DNA of 64,000 nt from Lacrimispora defluvii. GTDB taxonomy: Bacteria; Bacillota; Clostridia; Lachnospirales; Lachnospiraceae. Location of the stretch: contig JAAOXG010000003.1 of the NCBI GenBank assembly GCA_013036995.1, forward strand, positions 1 through 64,000, written 5' to 3'. The notes below the pieces were generated by a model that worked only from the letters and a program-made list of their open reading frames with translations, did no database searches and was not told the origin of the DNA. This document shows, piece by piece, positions 39,884 through 48,754 of the stretch. Every line of letters starts with the position of its first letter. Position 1 is the stretch's first letter. The translations under genes were made by a program, and so were the position numbers.

Positions 39884-40483
39884 ATGTCAAGTTTATCTTT
39901 AGGCACAGATGGCGCAAAAATAATTAAAGATTCAGAGGGCTTTTGCCTGAAATTTTATGGAGATCCCAAAGGGTATCCAACAGTTGGATGGGGACATTTG
40001 ATTACTACAAAAAAAACATACAAAAAAAATACAACTGGTGATCCAAATGATTCTCTTTTAACTCAGAAAGAAGCAGATGCTCTATCAAAAGATTTAAGTC
40101 TGGGTTATACTTCACCTATTACTCAAGATAAAGCAGATAAATTTTTCACTTCTGATACTTCATCTGCGGTAGACGCAGTAAATGCTTTAACGCTCCCTAA
40201 AGGAGCTGCATTTTCACAATCTCAATTTGATGCACTGGTTTCAGCAAGATTTAATTGTGGTGATGCATTTCTTATTTCCAACGATGTAAAGACTTTGCTC
40301 AAGACTCCACAAATATTTTCAAATTATGGCAAACTTACCTCAGCTGAAAAGGATACTTGTTCAAAAGTAGTCAGTAAAGCATTTTCATATGACAGAAATT
40401 TAAAGACAAGAAGAAATGCAGAAGCAACTTTATTTTGCAAGGACATGACTTATACTCACAAATACCCCGTATACACATTATAA
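39884..40483 (+). CDS. Phage-type (GH24, T4-like) lysozyme
   Basis: 199 residues from ATG 39884 (AGGAGGGCTT upstream); the longer frame to 39734 runs through the MerR promoter. The T4-lysozyme catalytic triad spacing is exact: Glu18, eight residues, Asp27, five residues, Thr33, in SEGFCLKFYGDPKGYPTVGWGH. It cuts the glycan backbone of peptidoglycan. There is no signal peptide and no holin or other phage gene next to it. The DNA is much more A/T-rich than its neighbours, so it was probably acquired. Confidence 0.88.
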   Translation: MSSLSLGTDGAKIIKDSEGFCLKFYGDPKGYPTVGWGHLITTKKTYKKNTTGDPNDSLLTQKEADALSKDLSLGYTSPITQDKADKFFTSDTSSAVDAVNALTLPKGAAFSQSQFDALVSARFNCGDAFLISNDVKTLLKTPQIFSNYGKLTSAEKDTCSKVVSKAFSYDRNLKTRRNAEATLFCKDMTYTHKYPVYTL

Positions 40484-40518
40484 TTTAATCCAATATCCAG
40501 AGAAACAAATTATATGAT

Positions 40519-40558
40519 TACAAAAAAAGAGATCTCTTAAAAAATGATCTCTTTTTTT
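40519..40558. terminator. Bidirectional terminator
   Basis: AAAAAAAGAGATC and GATCTCTTTTTTT arms with a loop of about 12 bases, between the lysozyme and lipoprotein genes. Confidence 0.8.
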
Positions 40559-40596
40559 GCAATTAGAACAATATTTATTATAAAACCTTAATTCAT

Positions 40597-41205
40597 TTAA
40601 TCAGTGACCCTTTTTAGTTCAAAGCATGATGCCTCTAATACCAAAATAAGACTATCATTATTAACAACTAAAAAACCAACAGGTATGCCGAATCCTGTAG
40701 AAGAGTCAGATACTTGTATTTCTTTTATTTCATCATTCATATTGATACCTGGCAGATCCATTTTAAAATTCCTATAAAAATCGTCTTGGTTATAGCATAT
40801 CATAGTAATTTCATAGAGTGGGTTTTTAAGTTTATATTGATAATCACTATAGTTTTTTAACCCATCTGAGGAAAACCAGTCTTTATTAATTACAATTTCA
40901 TCATCAATAATTTTTTGCCCGGTTGGATATTCAGAAGCATCATTATATGAATCTGCAAATCCCAAAAGCTTTTCAACCTTCCAGGTTCCATAGAAAAATT
41001 TTTCAGTCTCACTATCCAAAGCCATTCTACCTACAAATAGTTCAGCTGGATTAGCTGAAGTACTGTCTTGTTCTTCAACAGTATTAACAGTAGTACTATT
41101 GTCTTGATTTTTTAATACAGATACATTACTACATCCAATCAAACAGTCAGATAGAATAGACACTATCAGTAATATTAACACTTTTCCTCTCATTTTCCCT
41201 TTCAT
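40597..41205 (-). CDS. Lipoprotein of unknown function
   Basis: 202 residues. A lipoprotein signal ends LIGC-S with Cys25, so the mature protein is lipid-anchored outside the membrane. A Ser/Thr/Asn-rich linker (30-55) leads to a beta-rich domain (FFYGTWKVEKLLGF...). The FYGTW start is like that of small lipocalin/META-like lipoproteins, but this is weak. A/T-rich like the lysozyme gene. Confidence 0.7.
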   Translation of the reverse strand: MKGKMRGKVLILLIVSILSDCLIGCSNVSVLKNQDNSTTVNTVEEQDSTSANPAELFVGRMALDSETEKFFYGTWKVEKLLGFADSYNDASEYPTGQKIIDDEIVINKDWFSSDGLKNYSDYQYKLKNPLYEITMICYNQDDFYRNFKMDLPGINMNDEIKEIQVSDSSTGFGIPVGFLVVNNDSLILVLEASCFELKRVTD

Positions 41206-41423
41206 CCTTCCCCCACATTTACTCTCTTAATAGATGATATAAATATCTTTTAAATTTAATCCATAAATATACCAATTGTCAAATATTTTTTTACCATTGC
41301 ATGCAGGTATAGCCCTTCCCGGCATGGGAATGATACAGCTGACCTCAAACGGCAAATCAAGAATACATATTTTTCAATCTTTATGTTAAAACTGTTTTCT
41401 ATAGAGAAAGGAGCGTGATTTAA

Positions 41424-41735
41424 ATGCTTTTAGTCACTACAGATTATATTCCAGGAAAAGAGCTGACACTTTTAGGTATGGTAAAAGGCAGCACAATACA
41501 GTCAAAAAATCTGGGAAAAGATATTTCTCAGGGGCTTAAAACCTTAGTTGGAGGAGAATTAAAGGCGTATACGGAAATGATGGATGAGGCAAGAGAGCTT
41601 GCCACCAAACGTATGGTACAGGAAGGTGAGGCTATGAATGCAGAAGCCATTGTCAATATTCGTTACGCCTCATCCTCTGTCATGCAGGGGGCGGCTGAAG
41701 TTCTTGTTTATGGAACTGCCGCTATATTTAAATAA
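41424..41735 (+). CDS. UPF0145 (YbjQ) family protein
   Basis: 103 residues, AAAGGAG upstream. The family pattern is complete: LVTTDYIPGKELTLLGMVKG, AYTEMMDEARELATKRM and EAIVNIRYASSSVMQGAAEVLVYGTA. YbjQ proteins form pentamers; a heavy-metal-binding role has been suggested for the family but is unproven. Followed by a small membrane protein 35 bases on. Confidence 0.9.
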   Translation: MLLVTTDYIPGKELTLLGMVKGSTIQSKNLGKDISQGLKTLVGGELKAYTEMMDEARELATKRMVQEGEAMNAEAIVNIRYASSSVMQGAAEVLVYGTAAIFK

Positions 41736-41770
41736 CTGATACAGAAAGAGTCGTTATTGGGGGGAGCAAC

Positions 41771-41980
41771 ATGAGAAAATTCGCAAAAAACCTTTTGTTT
41801 ATTTTAGGGTTATTGTTTCTGCTTCTTTTTTTCGTTTTAATGTTCTACGAATACTGCCAGCTTAAAAGCAGACTGTTACTTGTACCAGATATCATTTTTG
41901 CCAGTTTTATCTTTTCCGGTATTTTATTTTTAATTCGCGGAATTTCCTGCATGGCCGCTTCGTATATGCTGAAAACGTAA
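41771..41980 (+). CDS. Small two-helix membrane protein
   Basis: 69 residues with two hydrophobic segments (LLFILGLLFLLLFFVLMFY and IIFASFIFSGILFLIRGI). GGGGGAGC upstream serves as ribosome site. Probably in one transcript with the UPF0145 gene. No family recognised. Confidence 0.6.
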   Translation: MRKFAKNLLFILGLLFLLLFFVLMFYEYCQLKSRLLLVPDIIFASFIFSGILFLIRGISCMAASYMLKT

Positions 41981-41989
41981 TAGTTCAAA

Positions 41990-42026
41990 TAAAAAAACAT
42001 CGCTTCGTAAGAAACGATGTTTTTTT
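41990..42026. terminator. Bidirectional terminator
   Basis: AAAAAAACATCG and CGATGTTTTTTT arms (inner pairing CTTCGTAAGAAA) between the small membrane gene and the XRE-type regulator gene. Confidence 0.75.
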
Positions 42027-42609
42027 ATAAAAGCTGGTAAAGCAGACCATGCTTTGTGCTGTACCAGATCAGCATTCCATGTCCCCTTCTTGGTAGACGA
42101 ACATTAAAATCCCATTCCGGATACTGCTTGATTACTGAGATGCGGTCTCCCGATGCAAAGGCCAGAAAGGAAATGTAATACTCCTTATTCATAGGATGGG
42201 CGCTGGTGATAAACCAGTCATCTTCAATCACAGTTACGGATAGCTTTTCTCCTTCCTCTGCTTTTTTCGGGTCCAGTGCAGTAAGCTTTCTTTTACAACA
42301 GGAAATCTCCGGATCTCCAGTGGAAAAGCTGATGCTTTTGCAGGTGGGACATACATAGTATTTTATCTGCTTCATATTTCCTCCTGTTATGTCATTGGGC
42401 GTTAAATCCCCATTCAACAAATTTTGTATATCAACTCCAAAAAGTCTGGATAGTTCTGAAATAAGTGAAATATCTGGAAGACCTTTGCCTCTCTCCCATT
42501 TGGATACTGTTTTATCACTGATATGCATCTTATCTGCAAGCTGCTTCTGTGTCATACCATGCTCACTGCGAAGCATTCGAATTAAGGTTCCTATGGTACT
42601 GTCAGGCAT
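42025..42609 (-). CDS. XRE-family regulator with zinc-ribbon-like part
   Basis: 194 residues from ATG 42609 (AAAGGAGGGAAACTC upstream). HTH: LIRMLRSEHGMTQKQLADKMHISDKTVSKWERGKGLPD. After residue 80 comes YYVCPTCKSISFSTGDPEISCCKRKL, a Cys4 ribbon, then a beta-rich domain (VTVIEDDWFITSAHPMNKEYYISFLAF). This three-part build is common in clostridia; it is presumed to sense a ligand through the C-terminal part. Own promoter and a palindrome upstream. Confidence 0.85.
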   Translation of the reverse strand: MPDSTIGTLIRMLRSEHGMTQKQLADKMHISDKTVSKWERGKGLPDISLISELSRLFGVDIQNLLNGDLTPNDITGGNMKQIKYYVCPTCKSISFSTGDPEISCCKRKLTALDPKKAEEGEKLSVTVIEDDWFITSAHPMNKEYYISFLAFASGDRISVIKQYPEWDFNVRLPRRGHGMLIWYSTKHGLLYQLL

Positions 42610-42666
42610 GAGTTTCCCTCCTTTCCGTGTATAATAATTCACTCCTTAGTATGTGCTTATTTTATT

Positions 42667-42710
42667 ATTGTAACTGACCAAATAATTTTTTTCAATCTAC
42701 GTTTCGTAGA
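42667..42710 (-). promoter_or_regulatory. Promoter and palindromic operator of the XRE gene
   Basis: On the minus strand TTGAAA (42695-42690) and TACAAT (42672-42667) are 17 bases apart. The palindrome TCTACG-TTT-CGTAGA (42696-42710) touches the -35 box, so a bound regulator would block or recruit polymerase there. Confidence 0.65.
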
Positions 42711-42712
42711 GT

Positions 42713-42750
42713 AAAAAGGCAGCCCGGATTTAATACACCGGACTGCCTGT
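42713..42750 (-). terminator. Terminator of the LysM gene
   Basis: GGCAG.CCGG and CCGG.CTGCC arms six bases after the stop codon, followed on the minus strand by TTTTTAC. Confidence 0.8.
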
Positions 42751-42755
42751 TATTT

Positions 42756-44438
42756 TTATCTGAAATACTGAGGAAACTGATTTACAGTTCCCTTGGTCAT
42801 CATATCGGCCATTTCCAGTGCACCACGTTCTATATCTGCAAAAATGTTGATACTGTCTTCAAAATTCTGAGACATTGTGGCGTCAATCTCTTCCTTAGTA
42901 AGATTCATGAATTCGCTAAACATTCTCTGTAAGTCTGCAGCCGCCCAGTTTGGATTAATGGAGGTCAGGAAAGAAATTATCTGAACAGCATTGTTGTTTA
43001 TCTGATTCTCTGCATCTGCTGCCGCCTGCGCGCTGCCATCCCTTATTGCCATTATATAATTAGTGACCATGGTCAGATGATTGGTCAGGAGATCTGCAAA
43101 TCTTTTGGCATTTTCATCCCCATAAAATGTTTTGAGGGCCATTTGGAAATCTTGGGGGTTTTCCATCAGGCGATTCATTACATACTCCGCATCTGATAGA
43201 TTCCACAGTTCACTCTGATTTGCCATCCTAAGCCAATATACCTGTTGAAGCCACAAAAACCTTAAGTAATTGCCTAAATTCTGTTCAGCTTTGCTGACCC
43301 ACATGTACGTAGGAAGCTGGGGTTCAGGACTGGGCTGCGGAATGGGCCGGGGAATGGGCTGCGGAATGGGCTGCGGACGATTTCTAGGAATGCAGATAAC
43401 CTGCCCGACAAACAGATTGGTGGGATTTATTCCCGGATTTGCAGCCATGATTGCTTCTACTGTAGTATTGTAACGCTGGGATAAAAGCCAGAGTGTATCA
43501 CCCGCCTCAATGGTATAGGAACGGGTCCCCTGAGGACAAATCGGATACTCAGTTTCAGTCCTTTGCTGTATGGTATTATCCATGGACTGCGCCCACGGCG
43601 GAAGATTCCGGAACTTAAATCCTGCAGGAATCCAGATTACCTGACCAACCATTAAATTACCTGGTTTAATACCTGGATTTAATGCCATTATAGCTTGAAC
43701 ATTGGTACAATATTTCTTGGCGAGAAGCCAGAGGGTATCCCCTTTCTTAATGGTATAGGCACGTAAACCTACCGGGCAGCGGGTTGGATTCCCAGAAACA
43801 GCCTCACTTCTTAATGGATTTGTGGACATTTGAGAGGTGTTGCCAGGTGCGGTCTGTGGCTGAGTCGGCTGCATGCGCGGCTGAGCTGGCTGGGCTGGCT
43901 GAGTCGACTGAGTTGGCTGGGTCGGCTGGGCTGGCTGGGCTGGCTGGGTCGGCTGAGTTGGCTGGGTCGGCTGGGCTGGCTGGGCTGGCTGGGCCGGCCG
44001 GGTCGGCTGGGTTGGCTGAGCCGGCTGGGTTGGCTGAGCCGGCTGGGTCGGCTGGGTCGGCTGAGTCGGTTGAGCCGGTTGAGTCGGTTGAGTCGGTTGA
44101 GCCGGTTGAGCCGGCTGGGTCGGCTGGGCTGGCTGGGCTGGCTGGGTTGGCCGGGTCGGCTGGGCTGGCTGGGCTGGCTGAGCTGGCTGAGCTGGCTGAG
44201 CTGGCTGGGCTGGCTGGGCCGGCTGAGTTGGCTGGGTTGGCTGGGTCTGTGGCTGAGAGGTTCTGTTTCCTGATGGAATACAGATCATCTGTCCAACCTG
44301 AAGATTGCCAGGATTAATACCAGGATTTGCTGCCATAATCGCTTCAACGGTAGTGTAGTGACGTCTGGATATCAGCCATAGTGTATCGCCGGATTGAATT
44401 GTATAGGAAAACAATCCTTCGGGGCAAGAAGTCATCAT
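42756..44438 (-). CDS. LysM protein with long Pro/Gln/Ala/Thr repeat
   Basis: 560 residues from ATG 44438 (GAAAGG upstream; a TTG five codons earlier is possible). Three LysM modules (about 5-57, 220-275 and 295-350), each with YTI..GDTLWL..., bind glycan of wall or spore coat. Between the first two lies a run of about 135 residues built of PAQ and PTQ triplets. The C-terminal 190 residues are a helical domain (VSKAEQNLGNYLRFLWLQQVYWLRMA), not recognised. There is no signal peptide, as in many LysM spore-coat proteins, so a spore-surface place is possible. Confidence 0.82.
   Translation of the reverse strand: MMTSCPEGLFSYTIQSGDTLWLISRRHYTTVEAIMAANPGINPGNLQVGQMICIPSGNRTSQPQTQPTQPTQPAQPAQPAQPAQPAQPAQPAQPTRPTQPAQPAQPTQPAQPAQPTQPTQPAQPTQPTQPTQPAQPTQPAQPTQPTRPAQPAQPAQPTQPTQPTQPAQPAQPTQPTQSTQPAQPAQPRMQPTQPQTAPGNTSQMSTNPLRSEAVSGNPTRCPVGLRAYTIKKGDTLWLLAKKYCTNVQAIMALNPGIKPGNLMVGQVIWIPAGFKFRNLPPWAQSMDNTIQQRTETEYPICPQGTRSYTIEAGDTLWLLSQRYNTTVEAIMAANPGINPTNLFVGQVICIPRNRPQPIPQPIPRPIPQPSPEPQLPTYMWVSKAEQNLGNYLRFLWLQQVYWLRMANQSELWNLSDAEYVMNRLMENPQDFQMALKTFYGDENAKRFADLLTNHLTMVTNYIMAIRDGSAQAAADAENQINNNAVQIISFLTSINPNWAAADLQRMFSEFMNLTKEEIDATMSQNFEDSINIFADIERGALEMADMMTKGTVNQFPQYFR
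43855..44255 (-). repeat. 9-base Pro-Ala/Thr-Gln minisatellite in the LysM gene
   Basis: More than forty in-frame copies of a 9-base unit that codes Gln-Pro-Ala or Gln-Pro-Thr (GGCTGGGCT or GGCTGGGTC on the plus strand). Higher-order repeats are visible. Length change by slippage or recombination is expected. Confidence 0.9.
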
Positions 44439-44720
44439 AATACTGCCTTTCAATTAAACAATTTGTCTTATTTTATGATGAAAAAACCGGAAAAGTACCA
44501 TTCAACCTAATAAAAATATAATTTTTTATAATTTATCATCATAATAACCCCATTGCCAGCCTGATGATTTTCACACACTCTTACAATTGGCAATATAATA
44601 TTGTACATGCACATTGTTTCAATTCCTTTTATTGCAATTGCAACAAACATCTGATATTATCTTATTACAAATATTTACTAAATATGACAATATTTTCAAC
44701 AAGGCAAAGGGGGTCCCATT

Positions 44721-47258
44721 ATGACAAAAGAACCTTTCGATCAGGCTTTTATGCAGCTGCCGTTGGGCTATGCCCGCCATACCATTATTTTCAAAGAGGA
44801 TTCACAAACAAGGGATTATATTCTTACCGAAGCGAATGATACATTTTTCCGCTATCTGGGTTTAAAAAAAGAAGATGCCCTGTTAAAAAGCATGTCGATA
44901 AATCTTTCTTCTATATCTGACCAACCAGCCTGGCTTGAATTTTACAAAAATCCGGATCAATGGAATCAAACCCCCATTATGGAGGCAGGGAATCATTTTT
45001 ATAAGATTACTGTAAGCTATCCAGATCCAAACACTCTGATAACAATTTTTGATGAAGTAACTGAATTGGTCAGCGAACTTCACAGGGTAAAGAAAACAAA
45101 TGAAAAACTCGTACGGGATATTGATGTCTTTTTTAACAGCACCCAGGACGGATTATTTCTCGTCACATATCAGGGCGGTGAATTCCGTTATATAAAGAAC
45201 AATGCGGTACACCAGCAGCTTACAGGGATTAAAATCCCGCTCCTTGGCAAAACCCCCGTAGAAGTGCTGGGCGAAAAGGTGGGAGCTGCTTTAAGGGAAG
45301 GCTATGAACGGTGCATCACTTCCGGGGAGGGTCTGACATATGAAGAGACCGTTGATTTCCCCGAGGGCACCAGGGACTGGCTCGTACGCCTTACTCCTGT
45401 TATGGAGGACGGGAAGATCTCCTATATCATTGGCTCACGCCTTGATATCACCGAGCTAAAACGGCTGAAACAGGAACGGGAACAACTTTTAAAAAATTAC
45501 AACTCCATGTTTACGGAGCATTCTGCTGTTATGCTGATTATCGATGCCACATCGGGAAATATACTGGATGCCAACCCTCAGGCCTGCAGTTTTTATGGCT
45601 ATAGCAAGGAAGAAATGCTTCGTATGAGCATTGATGAAATTAATGGGATACCAGATTATGCCACCAAACAGATGCGTATCCAGGCATTTAACAGGGAGCG
45701 GCAGTATTTCCTGTTTCCCCACCGCCTGAAAAACGGTGAGATTAAAATGGTGGATGTGTACTCCAGCCCTGTCACATATGGAGATGAGACAAGACTCTAT
45801 TCCATTATTTTTGATGTATCAGACAGGGAACAGTTTAGAGACGATCTTTACCGGGAAAAAGAGTTATTAAGCGTTACCTTAAATTCCATTGGGGATGGGG
45901 TTGTGACAACGGATCTAGATGGAAAAGTCACTTACTTAAATCAGGCAGCCGAGGAAATTACCGGCTGGAAAAGTAAGGACGCCTGCTCGAAATCCTTTAT
46001 GGAAATCTTTGATCTGCGCAATGAAACAACCGGAAAGACTGTACCAAATCCCATTAGTGCAGTATTGGAAACCGGCATGATTGTGGAACTTGCAAACCAT
46101 ACCGTTCTGTTAAATAAAAGCGGTAATTTAATTCCCATTGCGGACAGTGCCGCACCCATACGTGATGAGAACGGGCATGTATACGGTGTTGTCATGGTAT
46201 TTCGGGATGTCAGTCAGGAGAAACGGCAGCAGGAACGAATCCTTTATTTAAGCTATCATGACCCGCTGACCCAGATATTTAACCGCAGATATATGGAAGA
46301 AGAATTAGAACGTATGGATCAGACTTCCCAGCTTCCAATTGCAGTTATCATGGGAGATGTGAATGGTCTTAAAGTCATTAATGATGTATTTGGACACAGA
46401 ACCGGAGATCTTTTATTAAAAGAGGTTGCCAAAACCCTTCAATATACCCTTAAAAGCATGGGCATTGCTGCCCGTTGGGGTGGAGATGAATTCCTGGTTC
46501 TTCTTCCCCATACAGATCATAAAAAGGCGCAGGATGTAATCGGGCGTCTGGAAGAGGCCTTCCGGAAAAGCAGCAGACTCCCGCTAGAGGTAAGTGTGGC
46601 TCTTGGATTTGATGTGAAAGAAGACATAACCCATTCATTAAGCCAATCCCTGCAAAAAGCAGAAGAAAAAATGTATCATAAGAAGCTTTTAGAAGGAAAG
46701 AGCTACCGCAACAGCATTATTACCACACTTCTTGCCACGCTTTATGAAAAGAGCATGGAAACCGAGGAGCATGCTGTAAGATTAGAAACCTACTGTATGG
46801 CAATTGCAGAAAAGCTGAATCTGTCTTCTGAGGATAAAAATGAATTATCTCTTCTGGCAATCCTGCACGATATTGGCAAGGTAGGTGTTAATATTGAAAC
46901 GTTAAATAAACCAGGACCTTTAAATGACGACGAATGGAAAGAAATGATGCGCCATCCGGAAATCGGCTACCGCATTGCCCAGAACACCCCTGAGCTTTCC
47001 ACTGTGTCAGAATACATTCTCTCTCATCACGAACGATGGGATGGAACGGGTTACCCAAGAGGTCTGAAAGGAACCGAAATACCTCTTCTCTGCCGGATTC
47101 TTGCAGTCGCTGATGCCTATGATGCTATGACCAATAACCGCTCATACCGGAAAGCTCTGGATTGCCAGACTGCGATGGAGGAAATCAGCCGCTGTTCCGG
47201 AACACAGTTTGATCCATTTATTGTTACTATTTTTTTAAGCCTGAATCAGGTTTTTTAA
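44721..47258 (+). CDS. Multi-PAS protein with GGDEF and HD-GYP domains
   Basis: 845 residues, soluble, AAAGGGGG upstream. Several PAS-type modules (about 1-120, 130-250, 255-380, 385-500) precede a GGDEF domain with intact RWGGDEF near 587 and an HD-GYP domain with HDIGK (near 716), HHERWDGTGYP (near 770) and DAYDAMT. So it can in principle both make and break cyclic di-GMP, under control of the PAS sensors. Own terminator behind it. Confidence 0.9.
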   Translation: MTKEPFDQAFMQLPLGYARHTIIFKEDSQTRDYILTEANDTFFRYLGLKKEDALLKSMSINLSSISDQPAWLEFYKNPDQWNQTPIMEAGNHFYKITVSYPDPNTLITIFDEVTELVSELHRVKKTNEKLVRDIDVFFNSTQDGLFLVTYQGGEFRYIKNNAVHQQLTGIKIPLLGKTPVEVLGEKVGAALREGYERCITSGEGLTYEETVDFPEGTRDWLVRLTPVMEDGKISYIIGSRLDITELKRLKQEREQLLKNYNSMFTEHSAVMLIIDATSGNILDANPQACSFYGYSKEEMLRMSIDEINGIPDYATKQMRIQAFNRERQYFLFPHRLKNGEIKMVDVYSSPVTYGDETRLYSIIFDVSDREQFRDDLYREKELLSVTLNSIGDGVVTTDLDGKVTYLNQAAEEITGWKSKDACSKSFMEIFDLRNETTGKTVPNPISAVLETGMIVELANHTVLLNKSGNLIPIADSAAPIRDENGHVYGVVMVFRDVSQEKRQQERILYLSYHDPLTQIFNRRYMEEELERMDQTSQLPIAVIMGDVNGLKVINDVFGHRTGDLLLKEVAKTLQYTLKSMGIAARWGGDEFLVLLPHTDHKKAQDVIGRLEEAFRKSSRLPLEVSVALGFDVKEDITHSLSQSLQKAEEKMYHKKLLEGKSYRNSIITTLLATLYEKSMETEEHAVRLETYCMAIAEKLNLSSEDKNELSLLAILHDIGKVGVNIETLNKPGPLNDDEWKEMMRHPEIGYRIAQNTPELSTVSEYILSHHERWDGTGYPRGLKGTEIPLLCRILAVADAYDAMTNNRSYRKALDCQTAMEEISRCSGTQFDPFIVTIFLSLNQVF

Positions 47259-47273
47259 CAAAAAAATATAGAC

Positions 47274-47331
47274 AGACGCATACGACCGTGCCTTATTCAT
47301 CCCATGGTCAGATATGCGTCTTTTTATTTTT
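47274..47331 (+). terminator. Terminator of the GGDEF/HD-GYP gene
   Basis: AGACGCATA and TATGCGTCT arms with a 30-base loop, then TTTTATTTTT. Confidence 0.7.
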
Positions 47332-47350
47332 CTTAAAAACTATTGACATT

Positions 47351-47365
47351 TCAAATTCAATTGTG
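47351..47365. promoter_or_regulatory. Candidate OhrR box before the first peroxidase gene
   Basis: TCAAATTCAATTGTG matches 11 of the 14 fixed bases of the OhrR operator TACAATT-N-AATTGTA as I remember it, including the full AATTGT half. It lies 49 bases before the start of the peroxidase gene and next to a TTGACA box (47344-47349). Confidence 0.5.
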
Positions 47366-47413
47366 TACAATCTAATTTAGTAAAATAAATAAATCAAATG
47401 CGAGGTGGCAGAT

Positions 47414-47887
47414 ATGAATTTATATGATATCACAGTTACAGACAGAAAAGGCAACCCTGTTACTCTGTCCCAGTACAAAGGAAAAACACTGCTGATTGTT
47501 AACACTGCAACAGGCTGTGGGTTTACGCCTCAATACGAAGGCTTAGAGGCACTTTATCGCAAATACAGAAACCAGGGCTTTGAAATTCTTGATTTTCCAT
47601 GCAACCAGTTTGGTCACCAGGCTCCGGGAACAGAGGAGGAGATTCACCAGTTTTGTACAATGAATTACGAGGTATCCTTTCCCCAGTTTGCAAAGATTGA
47701 AGTCAATGGTCCCTCAGAATCCCCGTTATATTCTTATTTAAAATCACAGCAGCCGGGAATTCTGGGTTCTAATATTAAGTGGAATTTTACGAAATTCCTG
47801 GTTGATAAAAATGGATCTGTAACGAAGCGCTACGCTCCTACCGATAAACCGGAAAAATTAGAAAAAGATATACTCGCACTTTTATAA
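47414..47887 (+). CDS. Glutathione peroxidase-family thiol peroxidase (1)
   Basis: 157 residues from ATG 47414 (GAGGTG upstream). Catalytic Cys35 in NTATGCGFTPQY, Gln in FPCNQFG and Trp in KWNFTKFLVD are all present. As a Cys-type enzyme in an organism without obvious glutathione synthesis it most likely uses thioredoxin-like donors to reduce peroxides. Paralogue of 52503-53048. Followed by an MBL-fold gene 50 bases on. Confidence 0.9.
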   Translation: MNLYDITVTDRKGNPVTLSQYKGKTLLIVNTATGCGFTPQYEGLEALYRKYRNQGFEILDFPCNQFGHQAPGTEEEIHQFCTMNYEVSFPQFAKIEVNGPSESPLYSYLKSQQPGILGSNIKWNFTKFLVDKNGSVTKRYAPTDKPEKLEKDILALL

Positions 47888-47937
47888 CAAGTGCGATTTA
47901 AATAAAGAGCCAGACAGGCAGGAAAGGAAGTATTCAA

Positions 47938-48687
47938 ATGGAAATTAAAGCAGTTAAATTATATGAGGGCGGTTATATGACACAACCATTCGCACTGGGA
48001 GGCGGAGTCAGCGAGCCGGTTTTTGATGAAAGCAGGACCTATGAATCCAGTCTTCAGAATTATCTCATTGATACAGGGAACGAAGTCATTTTAATTGATA
48101 CCGGAGTCCCAAAGGAGGTTCCCGACACCCCTGCAAAAGAGGGGCAGAAAATCTATCAGGGAAAACGGATTCATGATTATGTAACTGCTCTTTCCCATCT
48201 GGGCTACAAACCAGAGGATGTAACCCGGATTCTTCTGACTCACAAGCATCCGGATCATTCCGGCGAGCTTAGAAGCTTTCCTAACGCAAAAATCTACCTT
48301 TCCAAAGCAGAGGCAGAAGCTTTAAAGTTAAGCGGAGACAATATAGTCCCTGTGGAGTTTCAGGATGGAGCTTACCATAACTTTGAAGCAAGTGAAAGGA
48401 TCACAGAGGGAGTTTATTTCCTTCCTGCACCTGGACATACAAAAGGCAACAGCATTGTAATTGCAGAAAATGACGGATTGTTTTATCTCATACACGGGGA
48501 CATTACTTATACCGATGCTGCCCTGATCGAAAACCGCCTGTCTGTGGTCTTTGAAGATCTTGAAGCTGCAAGAGAAACTCTTACAAGGGTTCGTTCCTTT
48601 ATCAGTCAGAATCCTACGGTCTATTTATCTACCCATACACCAGAGGGCCTGACCAATTTAGATGAGAAAAAGATCATGAAGCTTTAG
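47938..48687 (+). CDS. Metallo-beta-lactamase-fold hydrolase (AHL-lactonase-like)
   Basis: 249 residues, AGGAAAGG upstream. The metal motif is THKHPDHSGE (H-x-H-x-D-H, near 97-106), with APGHTKGN and HGDITYTDA for the other ligands and THTPEG at the end. This is the AiiA/AttM-type lactonase group. Lactonase activity is only a family suggestion. Probably read with the peroxidase gene before it. Confidence 0.85.
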   Translation: MEIKAVKLYEGGYMTQPFALGGGVSEPVFDESRTYESSLQNYLIDTGNEVILIDTGVPKEVPDTPAKEGQKIYQGKRIHDYVTALSHLGYKPEDVTRILLTHKHPDHSGELRSFPNAKIYLSKAEAEALKLSGDNIVPVEFQDGAYHNFEASERITEGVYFLPAPGHTKGNSIVIAENDGLFYLIHGDITYTDAALIENRLSVVFEDLEAARETLTRVRSFISQNPTVYLSTHTPEGLTNLDEKKIMKL

Positions 48688-48754
48688 AATCTCCTCTCCG
48701 GCACCAATTGTCTCCTTCCTTAATACCATGGTAGTAAGAAAGGAGGCAATCACT

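Noticed and set aside
43855-44255. Short regular repeats considered as a CRISPR array
   Set aside because: There are no unique spacers between repeats, the unit is 9 bases and in frame with the LysM gene, and no cas gene is present.
43784-44317. Two plus-strand open frames rich in Leu-Ala-Gly or Trp-Leu-Gly repeats
   Set aside because: Both are reverse readings of the Pro/Gln minisatellite in the LysM gene; repeats of 9 bases leave all frames open.
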